Shown one piece after another: positions 1 to 8,827 of a stretch of DNA of 64,000 nucleotides. The stretch lies in assembly GCF_026340565.1 (NCBI RefSeq), contig NZ_JAPEPB010000001.1:5804501-5868500 (forward strand). The letters are read 5' to 3'. Origin of the DNA: Kitasatospora sp. NBC_01287 (GTDB taxonomy: Bacteria; Actinomycetota; Actinomycetes; Streptomycetales; Streptomycetaceae). How positions within the stretch are numbered: the first letter of the stretch is position 1; each line of letters begins with the position of its first letter. The position numbers and the translations under genes are program-made. Under the pieces are notes generated by a model, which was not told the DNA's origin, searched no databases, and worked only from the letters and a program-made list of their open reading frames with translations.

Positions 1-16
1 CGTGGCGCGTGGACGG

Positions 17-520
17 TCAGTCGGCCGCGCCGGGGCCCGGTGCGCCCTCTGCCGCCGCCTGCGCGACCAGCGGCAGCACCCGGTAGGGCACCGGGTTCTC
101 CAGGGCGATGGCGGTGGAGGCCCGGACGATGCCGTCGAAGCCCACCACCCGGTCGATCACCCGCTGCAGGTCGGCGTTGGACCGGGCGACGATCCGGCAG
201 AGCATGTCGCCCTGCCCGGTGATGGTGTGCAGCTCCAGCACCTCGGGCACGCCGGCCAGGTGGGCCCGGACGTCCGCGCCCTGCCCCTGGGAGATCTCCA
301 GGGTGGCGAAGGCCGTCACCGGGTAGCCCAGCGCCGCCGGGTCCACCTCGGGCCCGAAGCCGCCGACCACCCCGCGGGCCCGCAGCCGGTCCAGCCGCGC
401 CTGCACCGTGCCGCGTGCCACCTGCAGGCGGCGTGAGCACTCCAGCACCCCGATCCGGGGCTCCTCGGCCAGCAGGGCGATCAGCCTGCCGTCCAGCGTG
501 TCGATGGGGGAGTTCAGCAC
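17..520 (-). CDS. Lrp/AsnC family transcriptional regulator
   Basis: 167 aa from a GTG start. The N-terminal third has the AsnC-type helix-turn-helix (LDGRLIALLAEEP, then CSRRLQVARGTVQARLDRL), followed by the ligand-sensing RAM domain (TGQGDMLCRIVARSNADLQ). Proteins of this family bind DNA as dimers or octamers and respond to amino acids. It is divergent from hppD with about 240 bp between them, so it probably controls tyrosine/homogentisate catabolism; that link is inferred from position. The reading frame stays open upstream to 739, but the family normally begins a few residues before the LDxxD motif, which supports the start at 520. The specific ligand is unknown. Confidence 0.88.
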   Translation of the reverse strand: MLNSPIDTLDGRLIALLAEEPRIGVLECSRRLQVARGTVQARLDRLRARGVVGGFGPEVDPAALGYPVTAFATLEISQGQGADVRAHLAGVPEVLELHTITGQGDMLCRIVARSNADLQRVIDRVVGFDGIVRASTAIALENPVPYRVLPLVAQAAAEGAPGPGAAD

Positions 521-759
521 AGTGGCACCTTCGAGGACGGACCGCGCGGCGGTGGGCAGTCTGTACAGCGGACGCCGGAATTGTCCCGCCAAATGCCACA
601 GCTTGACCAGGGCAAATGGGAACAGTTGCTTAATGCTGTGATCGGGGCCACGCTCCCACCACAACCCCGTGGGCAGGGCCCCCACACCGGACCGCGGGGT
701 TTCCCCGCCCCCACACCCTCGGGGCGCGTCGAGGTCCAACGCCCTACAGGGAGGCCGTC
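521..759. promoter_or_regulatory. Divergent promoter region of the Lrp gene and hppD
   Basis: This 240-bp gap is richer in A/T than its flanks around 575-640. It must contain the promoters of both divergent genes and probably the regulator's own binding sites. A TTGACC box at 603-608 is a possible -35 element for hppD, but I see no convincing -10 at the right distance. A clear ribosome binding site (AGGGAGG, 748-754) precedes hppD. Confidence 0.4.
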
Positions 760-1908
760 ATGACCGATACCGCAGCTGAGTCCGTCCCCGCGCACGCGGG
801 TCAGGCCGACCCCTTCCCGGTTCGGGGGATGGACGCGGTCGAGTTCGCCGTCGGCAACGCCAAGCAGGCCGCGCACTACTACTCCTCCGCCTTCGGGATG
901 CGCTGCGTGGCCTACCGCGGCCCCGAGACCGGCAACCGGGAGACCGCCAGCTACGTGCTGGAGTCGGGCGGCGCGCGGTTCGTCCTCACCTCCGTGGTGA
1001 AGGCCGCCACCGAGCACGGCAAGTTCCTCGACCAGCACGTGGCCGAGCACGGCGACGGCGTGGTCGACCTGGCCATCGAGGTGCCGGACGTCTACGCCGC
1101 CTACGCCTACGCCACCGAGCACGGCGCCACCGGGCTGAGCGAGCCGCACGAGCTGAACGACGAGCACGGCACCGTTGTGCTGGCCGCCATCGCCACCTAC
1201 GGCCAGACCCGGCACACCCTGGTCGACCGCTCCGGCTACGCCGGCCCCTACCTGCCCGGCTACGTCGCCCGCGAGCCGATCGTCGAGGCGCCCAAGAAGC
1301 GCAACTTCCAGGCCATCGACCACTGCGTGGGCAACGTCGAGCTCGGCAAGATGAACGAGTGGGTCGAGTTCTACAACCAGGTCATGGGCTTCACCAACAT
1401 GAAGGAGTTCGTGGGCGACGACATCGCCACCGAGTACTCCGCGCTGATGTCCAAGGTGGTCGCCGACGGCACCCGCAAGGTGAAGTTCCCGCTCAACGAG
1501 CCGGCCATCGCCAAGAAGAAGTCGCAGATCGACGAGTACCTGGAGTTCTACGGCGGCCCCGGCGTGCAGCACATCGCGCTGGCCACCAACGACATCGTCC
1601 GCACGGTCCGGCAGATGCGGGCTGCGGGCGTGGAGTTCCTGGACACCCCGGACAGCTACTACGACACCCTCGGCGAGTGGGTGGGCGACACCCGGGTGCC
1701 GCTCGAGGAGCTGCGCGAGCTGAAGATCCTGGCCGACCGCGACGAGGACGGCTACCTGCTGCAGATCTTCACCAAGCCGGTGCAGGACAAGCCGACCGTC
1801 TTCTTCGAGATGATCGAGCGGCACGGCTCGATGGGCTTCGGCAAGGGCAACTTCAAGGCGCTCTTCGAGGCGATCGAGCGCGAGCAGGAGCGCCGCGGCA
1901 ACCTGTAG
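760..1908 (+). CDS. hppD: 4-hydroxyphenylpyruvate dioxygenase
   Basis: 382 aa, the normal length for bacterial HPPD. This Fe(II) enzyme converts 4-hydroxyphenylpyruvate to homogentisate in tyrosine catabolism. It contains two vicinal-oxygen-chelate domains. The three iron ligands of the family are visible: His188 (IDHCVGN), His271 (VQHIALAT) and Glu350 (FFEMIER). The C-terminal segment GSMGFGKGNFKALFEAIE, which closes the active site, is intact. The ATG follows an AGGGAGG ribosome binding site. The gene is monocistronic: a strong hairpin lies 45 bp after the stop. The divergent Lrp-type regulator is the likely controller. Confidence 0.97.
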   Translation: MTDTAAESVPAHAGQADPFPVRGMDAVEFAVGNAKQAAHYYSSAFGMRCVAYRGPETGNRETASYVLESGGARFVLTSVVKAATEHGKFLDQHVAEHGDGVVDLAIEVPDVYAAYAYATEHGATGLSEPHELNDEHGTVVLAAIATYGQTRHTLVDRSGYAGPYLPGYVAREPIVEAPKKRNFQAIDHCVGNVELGKMNEWVEFYNQVMGFTNMKEFVGDDIATEYSALMSKVVADGTRKVKFPLNEPAIAKKKSQIDEYLEFYGGPGVQHIALATNDIVRTVRQMRAAGVEFLDTPDSYYDTLGEWVGDTRVPLEELRELKILADRDEDGYLLQIFTKPVQDKPTVFFEMIERHGSMGFGKGNFKALFEAIEREQERRGNL

Positions 1909-1952
1909 GCAACCTGTGGTGCAGAGCGGACCGGCCGAGCGGCCGGACGCGG

Positions 1953-1996
1953 CGCGGCGCGGCCCCGGATCCCGTCCGATCCGGGGCCGCGCCGCG
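1953..1996 (+). terminator. Hairpin terminator of hppD
   Basis: Perfect 18-bp inverted repeat (1953-1970 and 1979-1996) with an 8-nt loop, followed only by TTGT. This is a typical Streptomyces stem with little or no U tract. It lies between hppD and a convergent gene and can serve both. Confidence 0.8.
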
Positions 1997-2051
1997 TTGT
2001 GCGAGCGGGCCGCGGTCGGCCTGCGGCCGGCCATGGTCGGCCCGACAGCTC

Positions 2052-2648
2052 CTAGCGGACCACGGTCTGCACGGCCGGGGCGTGGCCGTTCCAGGTGACG
2101 AAGACCGAGTTGGTGGAGCTGCCCTGGGAGAAGTCGAACCGCATCCACCCGTCGCCGGTCCAGCTCTGCATCAGCCAGCCCGGATCAGGGGTGGCGGAGA
2201 CGAGCTCGGCGATGTCCGGCTGCAGATCCAGCGCGACCCGGCCACCGGGGACCAGGTAGCTGTGCACCGTGCCGGTGCTCGCCTGGCCGTCGGGCGTGGC
2301 CGAGGGCGGCGGTGCGGCGGGCGCCGTGGAGGCGGTCACCGGTGTGGCCGGGTGGGTCGCCTGGGTGGCCGGCGCGGCAGGCGTCGTCCGGGTGGGCGCG
2401 GTGGGCGCGGTGGGCCGGGTGGGCGCGGCCTCGGACGGCCGGGCGGCGGGATCCGGGCCGGCCGACGGGTCGGGCGGGCTGCTCGGGACGGCGAGGGGCA
2501 GGGTGGCCGAGGAGGCCGGCAGCGGCAGCGCGCGCGGCGGTTCGAAGGCGGAGTCGGAGAGCACGCTGCTCACGCCCAGCCAGGACAGCACCACCCCCGC
2601 CGTGGTGGCCGCCGCCCAGGCGCCCGTCTGAACCAGTCCGCTTCGCAT
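2052..2648 (-). CDS. Membrane-anchored Pro/Thr/Ala-rich protein of unknown function
   Basis: 198 aa. I do not recognise the family. Residues about 8-30 form one hydrophobic segment after a short basic head (signal anchor or signal peptide). Residues about 35-115 are a low-complexity Pro/Ala/Thr linker of the kind that crosses the peptidoglycan. The last 75 residues (GGRVALDLQPDIAELV to VTWNGHAPAVQTVVR) look like a small folded extracytoplasmic domain. The frame is open further upstream, but this ATG best places the basic-hydrophobic leader. It is convergent with hppD and divergent from the response regulator gene, so it may sense or modify something at the surface; that is inference. Confidence 0.62.
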   Translation of the reverse strand: MRSGLVQTGAWAAATTAGVVLSWLGVSSVLSDSAFEPPRALPLPASSATLPLAVPSSPPDPSAGPDPAARPSEAAPTRPTAPTAPTRTTPAAPATQATHPATPVTASTAPAAPPPSATPDGQASTGTVHSYLVPGGRVALDLQPDIAELVSATPDPGWLMQSWTGDGWMRFDFSQGSSTNSVFVTWNGHAPAVQTVVR

Positions 2649-2720
2649 CGCCCGCCATCCTGCCGTACCCGGGTACGGGCCTGGCCAGCGGGCACCTGCG
2701 GTGATCGGGCCCGGACCGGG

Positions 2721-2837
2721 CAGCGATCGGGTGGCGATCGACCAGCGATCGACCAGCGATCGGGTGGCGAGCGAGCGGGATCGGGCCGGGATCAGGCTTG
2801 AGCAACGTTCTTGCGAAAATATGAGATGCATTAGCGT
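2721..2837 (+). promoter_or_regulatory. CGATCG-rich repeats and putative promoter of the two-component operon
   Basis: A 17-bp direct repeat (CAGCGATCGGGTGGCGA at 2721-2737 and 2754-2770) encloses extra CGATCG copies. It lies 75-125 bp before the response regulator start. A TTGCGA box at 2811-2816 and a TAGCGT -10-like box at 2832-2837 put the likely transcript start at or near the ATG (2846), so the mRNA may be leaderless. The repeats could be an operator for the OmpR-type regulator; this is inference. Confidence 0.45.
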
Positions 2838-2845
2838 GCAGCCCC

Positions 2846-3553
2846 ATGGCAACAGTCCTGGTGGTCGAGGACGATCCGTTCGTCCGTTCGGCCCTGATCC
2901 GTCACCTGTCCGAGTCCGGACACGCGGTCCGCAGCGTCGGCACCGCGCTGGAGGCGCTGCGCGAGGTCGCCCAGGTCGGCTGCGACCTGGTCATCCTCGA
3001 CCTCGGCCTGCCCGACCTGGACGGCAGCGAGGCGCTCAAGATGATCCGCGGCCTGACCAATGTCCCCGTGATCATCTCCACCGCCCGTGACGACGAGGCG
3101 GAGATCGTCCGGCTGCTCAACGACGGCGCCGACGACTACCTGGTCAAGCCGTTCTCCGGGGAGCACCTCACCGCCCGGATGGCCGCCGTGCTGCGCCGGC
3201 TCGGCGGCGGCCTGGCCCCGGTCTCCCCGGTGCTGCGGGTCGGCGGGCTGGCGATCGACGCGCAGCGGCGCGAGGCGGTGCTGGACGGGCGGGCGCTGGA
3301 CCTGACCCGCCGTGAGTTCGACCTGCTGGCCTTCCTGGCGGCCCGGCCCGGCGTGGTGGTGCCGCGCCGGGAGATCCTGGCCGAGGTCTGGCGGCAGACC
3401 TACGGCGGGGACCAGACCATCGACGTGCACCTGTCGTGGCTGCGCCGCAAGCTCGGTGAGACCGCCGCCGAGCCGCGCTACCTGCACACCGTGCGCGGTG
3501 TCGGGGTGCGCCTGGAGGCGCCCGCCGAGGCGGTCGCGGAGCGGCGGCCGTGA
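2846..3553 (+). CDS. OmpR/PhoB-type response regulator
   Basis: 235 aa. The N-terminal receiver domain (about 1-115) has the acidic pair E8/D9/D10, the phospho-acceptor Asp52 (VILDLGLPDLDG) and Lys of the YLVKPF motif. The C-terminal winged-helix DNA-binding domain (about 130-225) has LTRREFDLLAFLAARPG and the recognition-helix region TIDVHLSWLRRKLGE. The downstream kinase overlaps it by 4 bp, so the two form a translationally coupled operon. The target is unknown; the repeats in its own promoter suggest autoregulation. No ribosome binding site is evident before the ATG, in line with a leaderless start. Confidence 0.95.
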   Translation: MATVLVVEDDPFVRSALIRHLSESGHAVRSVGTALEALREVAQVGCDLVILDLGLPDLDGSEALKMIRGLTNVPVIISTARDDEAEIVRLLNDGADDYLVKPFSGEHLTARMAAVLRRLGGGLAPVSPVLRVGGLAIDAQRREAVLDGRALDLTRREFDLLAFLAARPGVVVPRREILAEVWRQTYGGDQTIDVHLSWLRRKLGETAAEPRYLHTVRGVGVRLEAPAEAVAERRP

Positions 3554-5139
3554 CTGCGCGTGGTGGCCGGTCCGTGTCCGACAGGTCGGGACTGACCGGT
3601 CCGCCGCTGCGCTGGGTGCTGGTGCGCTCCGCGGTGGCCGGGACCACGATGGTCGCGCTCGCCTTCCTGATCCCGCTCGGCCTGGTGGTCCAGAAGACCG
3701 CCCGGGAGCGGGCCTTCACCGCCGCCGACCGGCAGTCCGCCGCCCTCGGCCCCGCGCTGGCGATCACCACCGACCAGAGCGCCCTGGCCCGCGCGCTGGC
3801 CAGCACCGACGCGGGCGCCCAGGGGCGGATCGCGGTCCACCTGCCGGCGCCCGGGGCGACACCGGGCCGGCCTGGTGGTACGGGCGGTACGGGCAGCGCG
3901 GGCGGTGCCGACGGTGCGGGCGGTGCGGGCGGTGGAAGCGGTGCGGGCGGTCAGGGACAGGGGGCCGGTCGACCGGCGGCGCAGGGCCAGGTGATCGGCA
4001 CCGCCCGGGCCACCCCGGCGGAGATCGGCCTCGCGGCCCAGGGCCGGGTGGTCACCGTCCAGGTGCCCGGCGGCTACGCCCGCCTGCAGCCGTTCGCCGT
4101 GGCCCCCGCCCAGGTCGCCGTGGTGGAGGTCTACGTCGCCGACGCCGACCTCACCCGCGGTGTCGGCACCGCCTGGCTGGTGCTCTCGCTGGTCGCCGTG
4201 GGTCTGGTGGCGATCGCCGTGCTGGTGGCCGACCGCACCGGGGCCCGCCTGGTCGCCGCGGCCCGCCGCCTGGCCGCCGCGGCCCGCACACTGGGCGCGG
4301 GCGACCTCGCGGTGCGGATCCCGGTGGAGGGCCCGCAGGCCGAGGGCAGCCCCGCCGAACTGCGCGAGGCCGCGGCCGCGTTCAACGCGATGGCGGACCG
4401 GGTGGTGCACCTGCTGGCCGCCGAGCGTGAGTTGGCCGCCGACCTCTCGCACCGGCTGCGCACCCCGCTCACAGTGCTGCGCCTGAACGCCGCCTCGCTG
4501 GGTGAGGGGGACGCGGCCGACGCCACCCGGCACGCTGTCGCCCAACTGGAGCGCGAGGTCGACCAGATCATCCGCTCGGCCCGCCGCACCCCGGGTGAGC
4601 CACCCGCGGTCGTGGTGGGCTGCGACGCCGCCGAGGTGCTCCGCGAACGGGTCGGCTTCTGGTCGGCGCTGGCCGAGGACGAGGGCCGCCGCTGGCAGTT
4701 GCACGGCGCCGACAGCCCCGCCCCGGTCCCGGTGCCGCCCGGTGACCTGGCCGCCGCCGTGGACGCGCTGCTCGGCAACGTCTTCCGGCACACCGCCGTC
4801 GGTACCGCCTTCTCGGTGGACGTGCTGGCCACCGAGCGCGCCGTGATCGTGCTGGTCGGCGACGCGGGGGCTGGATTCGACGACCCGTCAGCGGCGCTGC
4901 GCCGGGGTGAGGGACACGGCGGCGAGGGGTCCACCGGGCTGGGCCTGGACATCGTCCGCAAGCTGGCCGAGGCGACCGGCGGGGATCTGGCACTGGGCCG
5001 CTCGGCGGTGCTGGGCGGCGCGGAGATCCGGCTCCGGTTGGGCGCGGGCGGCTCGGGCGGCGAGGCGCCGCCGCGGCGGCCCCGCCGGGCCCGGCGGGGC
5101 GGGTGGGCGCTGCGCGAGCGCGGGCGGGGAGTTTCTTAA
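3550..5139 (+). CDS. Sensor histidine kinase with Gly-rich extracytoplasmic insert
   Basis: 529 aa from a GTG overlapping the stop of the response regulator. Order: basic head, TM1 (about 25-48), extracytoplasmic sensor (about 50-200), TM2 (about 208-230), HAMP, HisKA with phospho-acceptor His301 (DLSHRLRTPL), then the ATPase domain (GNVFRHT as N box, DAGAGF as G1, GSTGLGLDIV as G2). The N box has Asn as expected, so the kinase should be active. The sensor contains a roughly 35-residue Gly/Ala/Ser-rich stretch, encoded by GGC/GGT repeats at about 3880-3960, which is unusual for a ligand-binding domain and may vary between strains. The signal is unknown. Confidence 0.93.
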   Translation: MTARGGRSVSDRSGLTGPPLRWVLVRSAVAGTTMVALAFLIPLGLVVQKTARERAFTAADRQSAALGPALAITTDQSALARALASTDAGAQGRIAVHLPAPGATPGRPGGTGGTGSAGGADGAGGAGGGSGAGGQGQGAGRPAAQGQVIGTARATPAEIGLAAQGRVVTVQVPGGYARLQPFAVAPAQVAVVEVYVADADLTRGVGTAWLVLSLVAVGLVAIAVLVADRTGARLVAAARRLAAAARTLGAGDLAVRIPVEGPQAEGSPAELREAAAAFNAMADRVVHLLAAERELAADLSHRLRTPLTVLRLNAASLGEGDAADATRHAVAQLEREVDQIIRSARRTPGEPPAVVVGCDAAEVLRERVGFWSALAEDEGRRWQLHGADSPAPVPVPPGDLAAAVDALLGNVFRHTAVGTAFSVDVLATERAVIVLVGDAGAGFDDPSAALRRGEGHGGEGSTGLGLDIVRKLAEATGGDLALGRSAVLGGAEIRLRLGAGGSGGEAPPRRPRRARRGGWALRERGRGVS

Positions 5140-5195
5140 CGGCTCCCTAAGGGACGGCTACCCGTGCCTGAGCAGGCCGTTTCGGGCCCGGTCGG

Positions 5196-5207
5196 GACGC
5201 TAGCGTC
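5196..5207. promoter_or_regulatory. 12-bp palindrome before the chitinase gene
   Basis: GACGCTAGCGTC is a perfect 12-bp palindrome 60 bp before the chitinase ATG. It contains TAGCGT, a fair -10 hexamer and the same hexamer that lies in the two-component promoter. It may be a -10 region, an operator, or both. No dre-like site was seen in this gap. Confidence 0.3.
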
Positions 5208-5267
5208 GGCGGCGCCGGAGGTGAGGGCTTCCGGCACCCGTCCTCCGTCCGGCAGTTGAGGAGCCCC

Positions 5268-6929
5268 ATGACGAACCAGACCACCCGCCGCGCCGCCCAC
5301 CGGCGCCGCGGCCGCAAGGGCACCGTGATCGGGGCGAGCGTGCTGGCCGCGGCCGTGGTGGCCGGCGGTGTGGCGGTCATGGCCTCCAGCGCCAGCGCGG
5401 CCTCGCTCGGCGCGGTCTACAGCCGCACCAGCGTCTGGGACGCCGGCTACACCGGCCAGTACCTGGTCAGCAACACGGAGAGCGCCGCGATCGACGACTG
5501 GACGCTCAGCTTCGACCTGCCGGCCGGCGCGAAGATCGACTCGCTGTGGAACGCGAGCTTCAGCGCCGCAGGACAGCACGTCACGGTCAAGCCGCAGGCG
5601 TGGAGCGGGCACCTGGCGCCCGGGCAGAGCGTCGACGTGGGCTTCGTGGTCGAGGGCGCGGGCGCGGCCCAGGCCGAGCCGGGCAACTGCCTGATCAACA
5701 ACGCCTCGTGCAAGGTGGGCCAGGGGCCCACGCCGGTCCCGTCCGGGCGCCCGACCAGCACGCCGAGCGGCGCGCCGAGCGCGGCACCGAGCGGGGCGCC
5801 CACGGCGGCGCCGAGCAGCACGTCGCCGTCGTCGCCCGGGTCGGCGTCGCCCACCGCGCCCGCGACCAGCGCGCGGCCCACCGCGCCCGCCACCAGCGCC
5901 AAGCCGACGCCCACGTCCGGCCCGACGCGGCCCGCCACCCAGTCGCCGACCCCCGTGCCCACCCCGACGTCCACCCCGACCGCCCCGCCCACCGGCGCCC
6001 CGGCGGGCGGCGGCGCGGGCTTCGCCCCGTACGTCGACACCTCGCTCTACCCGCCCTACGACCTGGTGGCCAACGCCAAGGCGAGCGGCGTGAAGAACTT
6101 CACCCTCGCCTTCATCGTGTCGGGCGGGGGCTGCGTGCCCAAGTGGGGCGGCGTCAGCGACCTCGCCGCGGACCCGGTGGCCGCGCAGATCGGGGCGCTG
6201 CGGGCGATCGGCGGCGACGTGCGGGTCTCGTTCGGCGGCGCCAACGGCACTGAGCTGGCAAGCGCCTGCTCATCGGCGAGCGACCTGGCCGCCGCCTACC
6301 AGCAGGCCGTCGACGCCTACGGCCTCACCAAGATCGACTTTGACGTCGAGGGCGGCGCGCTCACCGACGCCGCCGCCAACACCCGCCGCGACCAGGCGAT
6401 CGCCCAGCTGCAGCAGGCCGCGGCCGCCAAGGGCAAGAGCCTGGACGTCTCCTTCACCCTCCCCGCACTGCCCACCGGCCTGACCCAGGACGGCATCAAC
6501 CTGGTCACCGGTGCCCAGAGCAGCGGCGTGCGGATCGGCGCGGTCAACATCATGGCGATGGACTTCGGCGACGGCGTGGCCCCCAACCCGAGCGGCCAGA
6601 TGGGCAAGTACGCGATCGACGCCGCCACCGCCACCCAGGCCCAGGTCAAGAGCATCCTCAACCTGAGTGACTCCGCCGCCTGGGCCAAGGTCGCGGTCAC
6701 CCCGATGATCGGCGTCAACGACGTCTCCACCGAGGTCTTCACGGTGGCCGACGCCCAGCAACTGGCCGCCTTCGCGAGCAGCAAGCACCTGGCCTGGCTG
6801 GCCATGTGGTCCGCCACCCGCGACCAGGCCTGCTCCGGCGGCGCGAAGGGCTACGCCGACGCCACCTGCAGCAGCGTGGCGCAGCAGCCGCTGGACTTCA
6901 GCAAGGCGCTGGGGGCGTACGCGGGCTGA
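5268..6929 (+). CDS. Secreted chitinase: CBM2-like domain, Pro/Thr/Ser linker, GH18 catalytic domain
   Basis: 553 aa. A basic head (RRAAHRRRGRKG) and hydrophobic core form a long signal peptide ending near residue 44 (ASSASA). Residues about 45-145 form a CBM2-like carbohydrate-binding module with the GYTGQYLV start and a Cys pair. A linker of about 105 residues rich in Pro, Thr and Ser follows. Residues about 250-553 are a GH18 barrel: GGDVRVSFGGANG (the SxGG strand) and KIDFDVEGG with the catalytic Glu361. It should hydrolyse chitin outside the cell. The ATG follows a GAGGAG site (5258-5263). It lies 128 bp after the sensor kinase, which makes that kinase a candidate regulator. Confidence 0.9.
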   Translation: MTNQTTRRAAHRRRGRKGTVIGASVLAAAVVAGGVAVMASSASAASLGAVYSRTSVWDAGYTGQYLVSNTESAAIDDWTLSFDLPAGAKIDSLWNASFSAAGQHVTVKPQAWSGHLAPGQSVDVGFVVEGAGAAQAEPGNCLINNASCKVGQGPTPVPSGRPTSTPSGAPSAAPSGAPTAAPSSTSPSSPGSASPTAPATSARPTAPATSAKPTPTSGPTRPATQSPTPVPTPTSTPTAPPTGAPAGGGAGFAPYVDTSLYPPYDLVANAKASGVKNFTLAFIVSGGGCVPKWGGVSDLAADPVAAQIGALRAIGGDVRVSFGGANGTELASACSSASDLAAAYQQAVDAYGLTKIDFDVEGGALTDAAANTRRDQAIAQLQQAAAAKGKSLDVSFTLPALPTGLTQDGINLVTGAQSSGVRIGAVNIMAMDFGDGVAPNPSGQMGKYAIDAATATQAQVKSILNLSDSAAWAKVAVTPMIGVNDVSTEVFTVADAQQLAAFASSKHLAWLAMWSATRDQACSGGAKGYADATCSSVAQQPLDFSKALGAYAG

Positions 6930-6954
6930 GGCCCACTCGGCTGAACTGACGCCG

Positions 6955-7000
6955 GCCGCCCGGTCACTCCACGCGAGGAGTGACCGGGCGGCTGCTTTTT
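6955..7000 (+). terminator. Rho-independent terminator of the chitinase gene
   Basis: Perfect 16-bp stem (6955-6970 and 6977-6992), 6-nt loop, then TGCTTTTT. This is the clearest classical stem-plus-U-tract terminator in the first 10 kb. Confidence 0.93.
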
Positions 7001-7075
7001 GTGACGCGATGGCGTTAGGGTGCTCACGAGTTCGTTGGGGAGCGTGACTCGGAGTCAGCGGCATGGGGGGCTGGG

Positions 7076-8827
7076 ATGGATTTGGCGAGCCTGCGGGACG
7101 CTAAGCCGGCGGGGCTGTACGGGGTGGCGGACGCGTACGGGAAGCTTGGTGACGCCTTCGGCGATCACGTCGCCGACTGGCAGCGGGGCACCGTCCAGGC
7201 GGTGCAAAGTGCTGGCTGGAGCGGCCAGGCCGCCGACAGCGCGCAGGCCTCGCTGGCCGCGACCGACGACAAGCTGCAGGCCGCAGGACTGGAACTCGGC
7301 ACGATCAACGGTCAGTTGCGGGACAGCGCCGACGCGTTCCAGCTTGCGCGCTCCAAGCTGCTGCAGGCCCTGGCCGACGCGCAGGCCCAGGGGTTCTCGG
7401 TGAACGAGTGCGGCGCCGTCAGCTGGGCACCTCCGCCGGCTGCGCAGCGACACGACAACCAGGTCAACTGGCAGGCCCAGCAGCAGTCGGCCGCCAACGG
7501 GATCAGCACCCGGATCTCGGGCGCGCTGGCCGAGGCCACGTCGGCGGACCAGGCGCTCGCCGCGACCCTGAAGGCCTTCGCGGAACGCGCCACCAGCGGT
7601 AACGGGCTCGACCTGCAGACCGCGAGCGTCGACCGGTACCAGTCCGACTTCGAGCTCGCCACTCCCACGTACCTCGACGGTGTGCCGGGTGCGGGTGCCG
7701 GCCCGGCGCAGTGGAACACGTGGTGGAAGGGGCTGACGCCGGATGAGCAGCAGTGGTTCATCGCGGACCATCCGGAGCTGCTGGGGAACCAGGACGGGAT
7801 CCCGGCGCAGGTGCGGGACGAGGTGAACCGGGCGTACCTGGCACAGACGCTGAAGAGCCTGACCGACAAGGAAGCACTAGGCCCCCTCAGCAAGGAGGAC
7901 GAGGACACCCTGAAGAAGCTCCAGCCAATTCAGGGCCGTCTCAATGAGGACGCCCAGTATGCCGGTGACGGCCGCCCTCAGGACTACCTGCTCGGTATCG
8001 GTACCGAGGGTCAGGGCCGCGCCATCATCTCCTTCGGCGACCCCGACACGGCCACCGACATCTCGGCCTACGTCCCCGGCATGACCTCCGACCCTGCGTC
8101 CCTCGGGGCGGCCCATGGCGTGATCGACGGCTCCAATGAAGCCGAGAACGCCTTGAACACCTGGCGTTCGGCGCAGGCCAAGGAGCCTGCGGGGCGGTCG
8201 GTGGCCTCCGTCGTCTGGCTCGGCTACGACGCACCACCGGACAGCAACCTGTCGGCAGCCTCGTCGGGCCGCGCCCAGGCGGGCGCCCCGGCCTATGCCA
8301 AGTTCCTGACCGGCCTGCGGGCCACCAATGACGGCGCGCCGCACATCACGTCAATCGGGCACAGCTACGGCTCACTGCTGGTCGGCGAAGCGACCAGGAT
8401 GTCCACACAGCAGGGGAGTCCGTACAGCGCGCCGGACGACGTCGTCCTGATCGGCAGCCCCGGGGCCGGGGTGAACAGTGCCAAGCAGCTGGGTATGCCG
8501 GGCCATGTCTGGGTGGGCGCCGCCGAGAACGATCCGGTGACCCACCTCCCGTCCAGGGAGGACACCGCGCTCGGCGCGCTCGGCGGACCGCTGCTGGGCT
8601 CTCAATGGGCGCACCAGACCGATCCGAACGGACTCTGGTATGGCACGGACCCGGCCAGTGCCGCGTTCGGGGCACAGCGCTTCGCGGTCAGTGACTGGAC
8701 CTGCACCGACCCGATCTCCGCCCACCTCAAGTACCTGACCCCGAACAACGGCGGGCCGTCGCTGAACAACGTCGGCAGCATCGTCACCGGCGATTACAGC
8801 CATGTGCGGCGGGAGGCTGACCGGTGA
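7076..8827 (+). CDS. DUF1023 alpha/beta hydrolase with N-terminal WXG100-like helical domain
   Basis: 583 aa. Residues 1 to about 170 are helical and carry a WXG turn (AGWSGQAADSAQ), as in type VII secretion substrates. The C-terminal half is a DUF1023 alpha/beta hydrolase. Its nucleophile elbow is GHSYGSLL with Ser430, and a possible acid/His region follows (GAAENDPVTHLPS). Related proteins are thought to be secreted lipases or esterases. No signal peptide is present, which fits export by an ESX-type machine. It is translationally coupled (4-bp overlap) to the next gene and grouped with a small WXG-like protein. The substrate is unknown. Confidence 0.85.
   Translation: MDLASLRDAKPAGLYGVADAYGKLGDAFGDHVADWQRGTVQAVQSAGWSGQAADSAQASLAATDDKLQAAGLELGTINGQLRDSADAFQLARSKLLQALADAQAQGFSVNECGAVSWAPPPAAQRHDNQVNWQAQQQSAANGISTRISGALAEATSADQALAATLKAFAERATSGNGLDLQTASVDRYQSDFELATPTYLDGVPGAGAGPAQWNTWWKGLTPDEQQWFIADHPELLGNQDGIPAQVRDEVNRAYLAQTLKSLTDKEALGPLSKEDEDTLKKLQPIQGRLNEDAQYAGDGRPQDYLLGIGTEGQGRAIISFGDPDTATDISAYVPGMTSDPASLGAAHGVIDGSNEAENALNTWRSAQAKEPAGRSVASVVWLGYDAPPDSNLSAASSGRAQAGAPAYAKFLTGLRATNDGAPHITSIGHSYGSLLVGEATRMSTQQGSPYSAPDDVVLIGSPGAGVNSAKQLGMPGHVWVGAAENDPVTHLPSREDTALGALGGPLLGSQWAHQTDPNGLWYGTDPASAAFGAQRFAVSDWTCTDPISAHLKYLTPNNGGPSLNNVGSIVTGDYSHVRREADR

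Noticed and set aside
514..2148. 544-codon open frame on the minus strand across hppD
   Set aside because: It lies antisense to hppD with an Ala/Val/His/Asp-rich composition typical of shadow frames in high-G/C DNA; hppD is certain.
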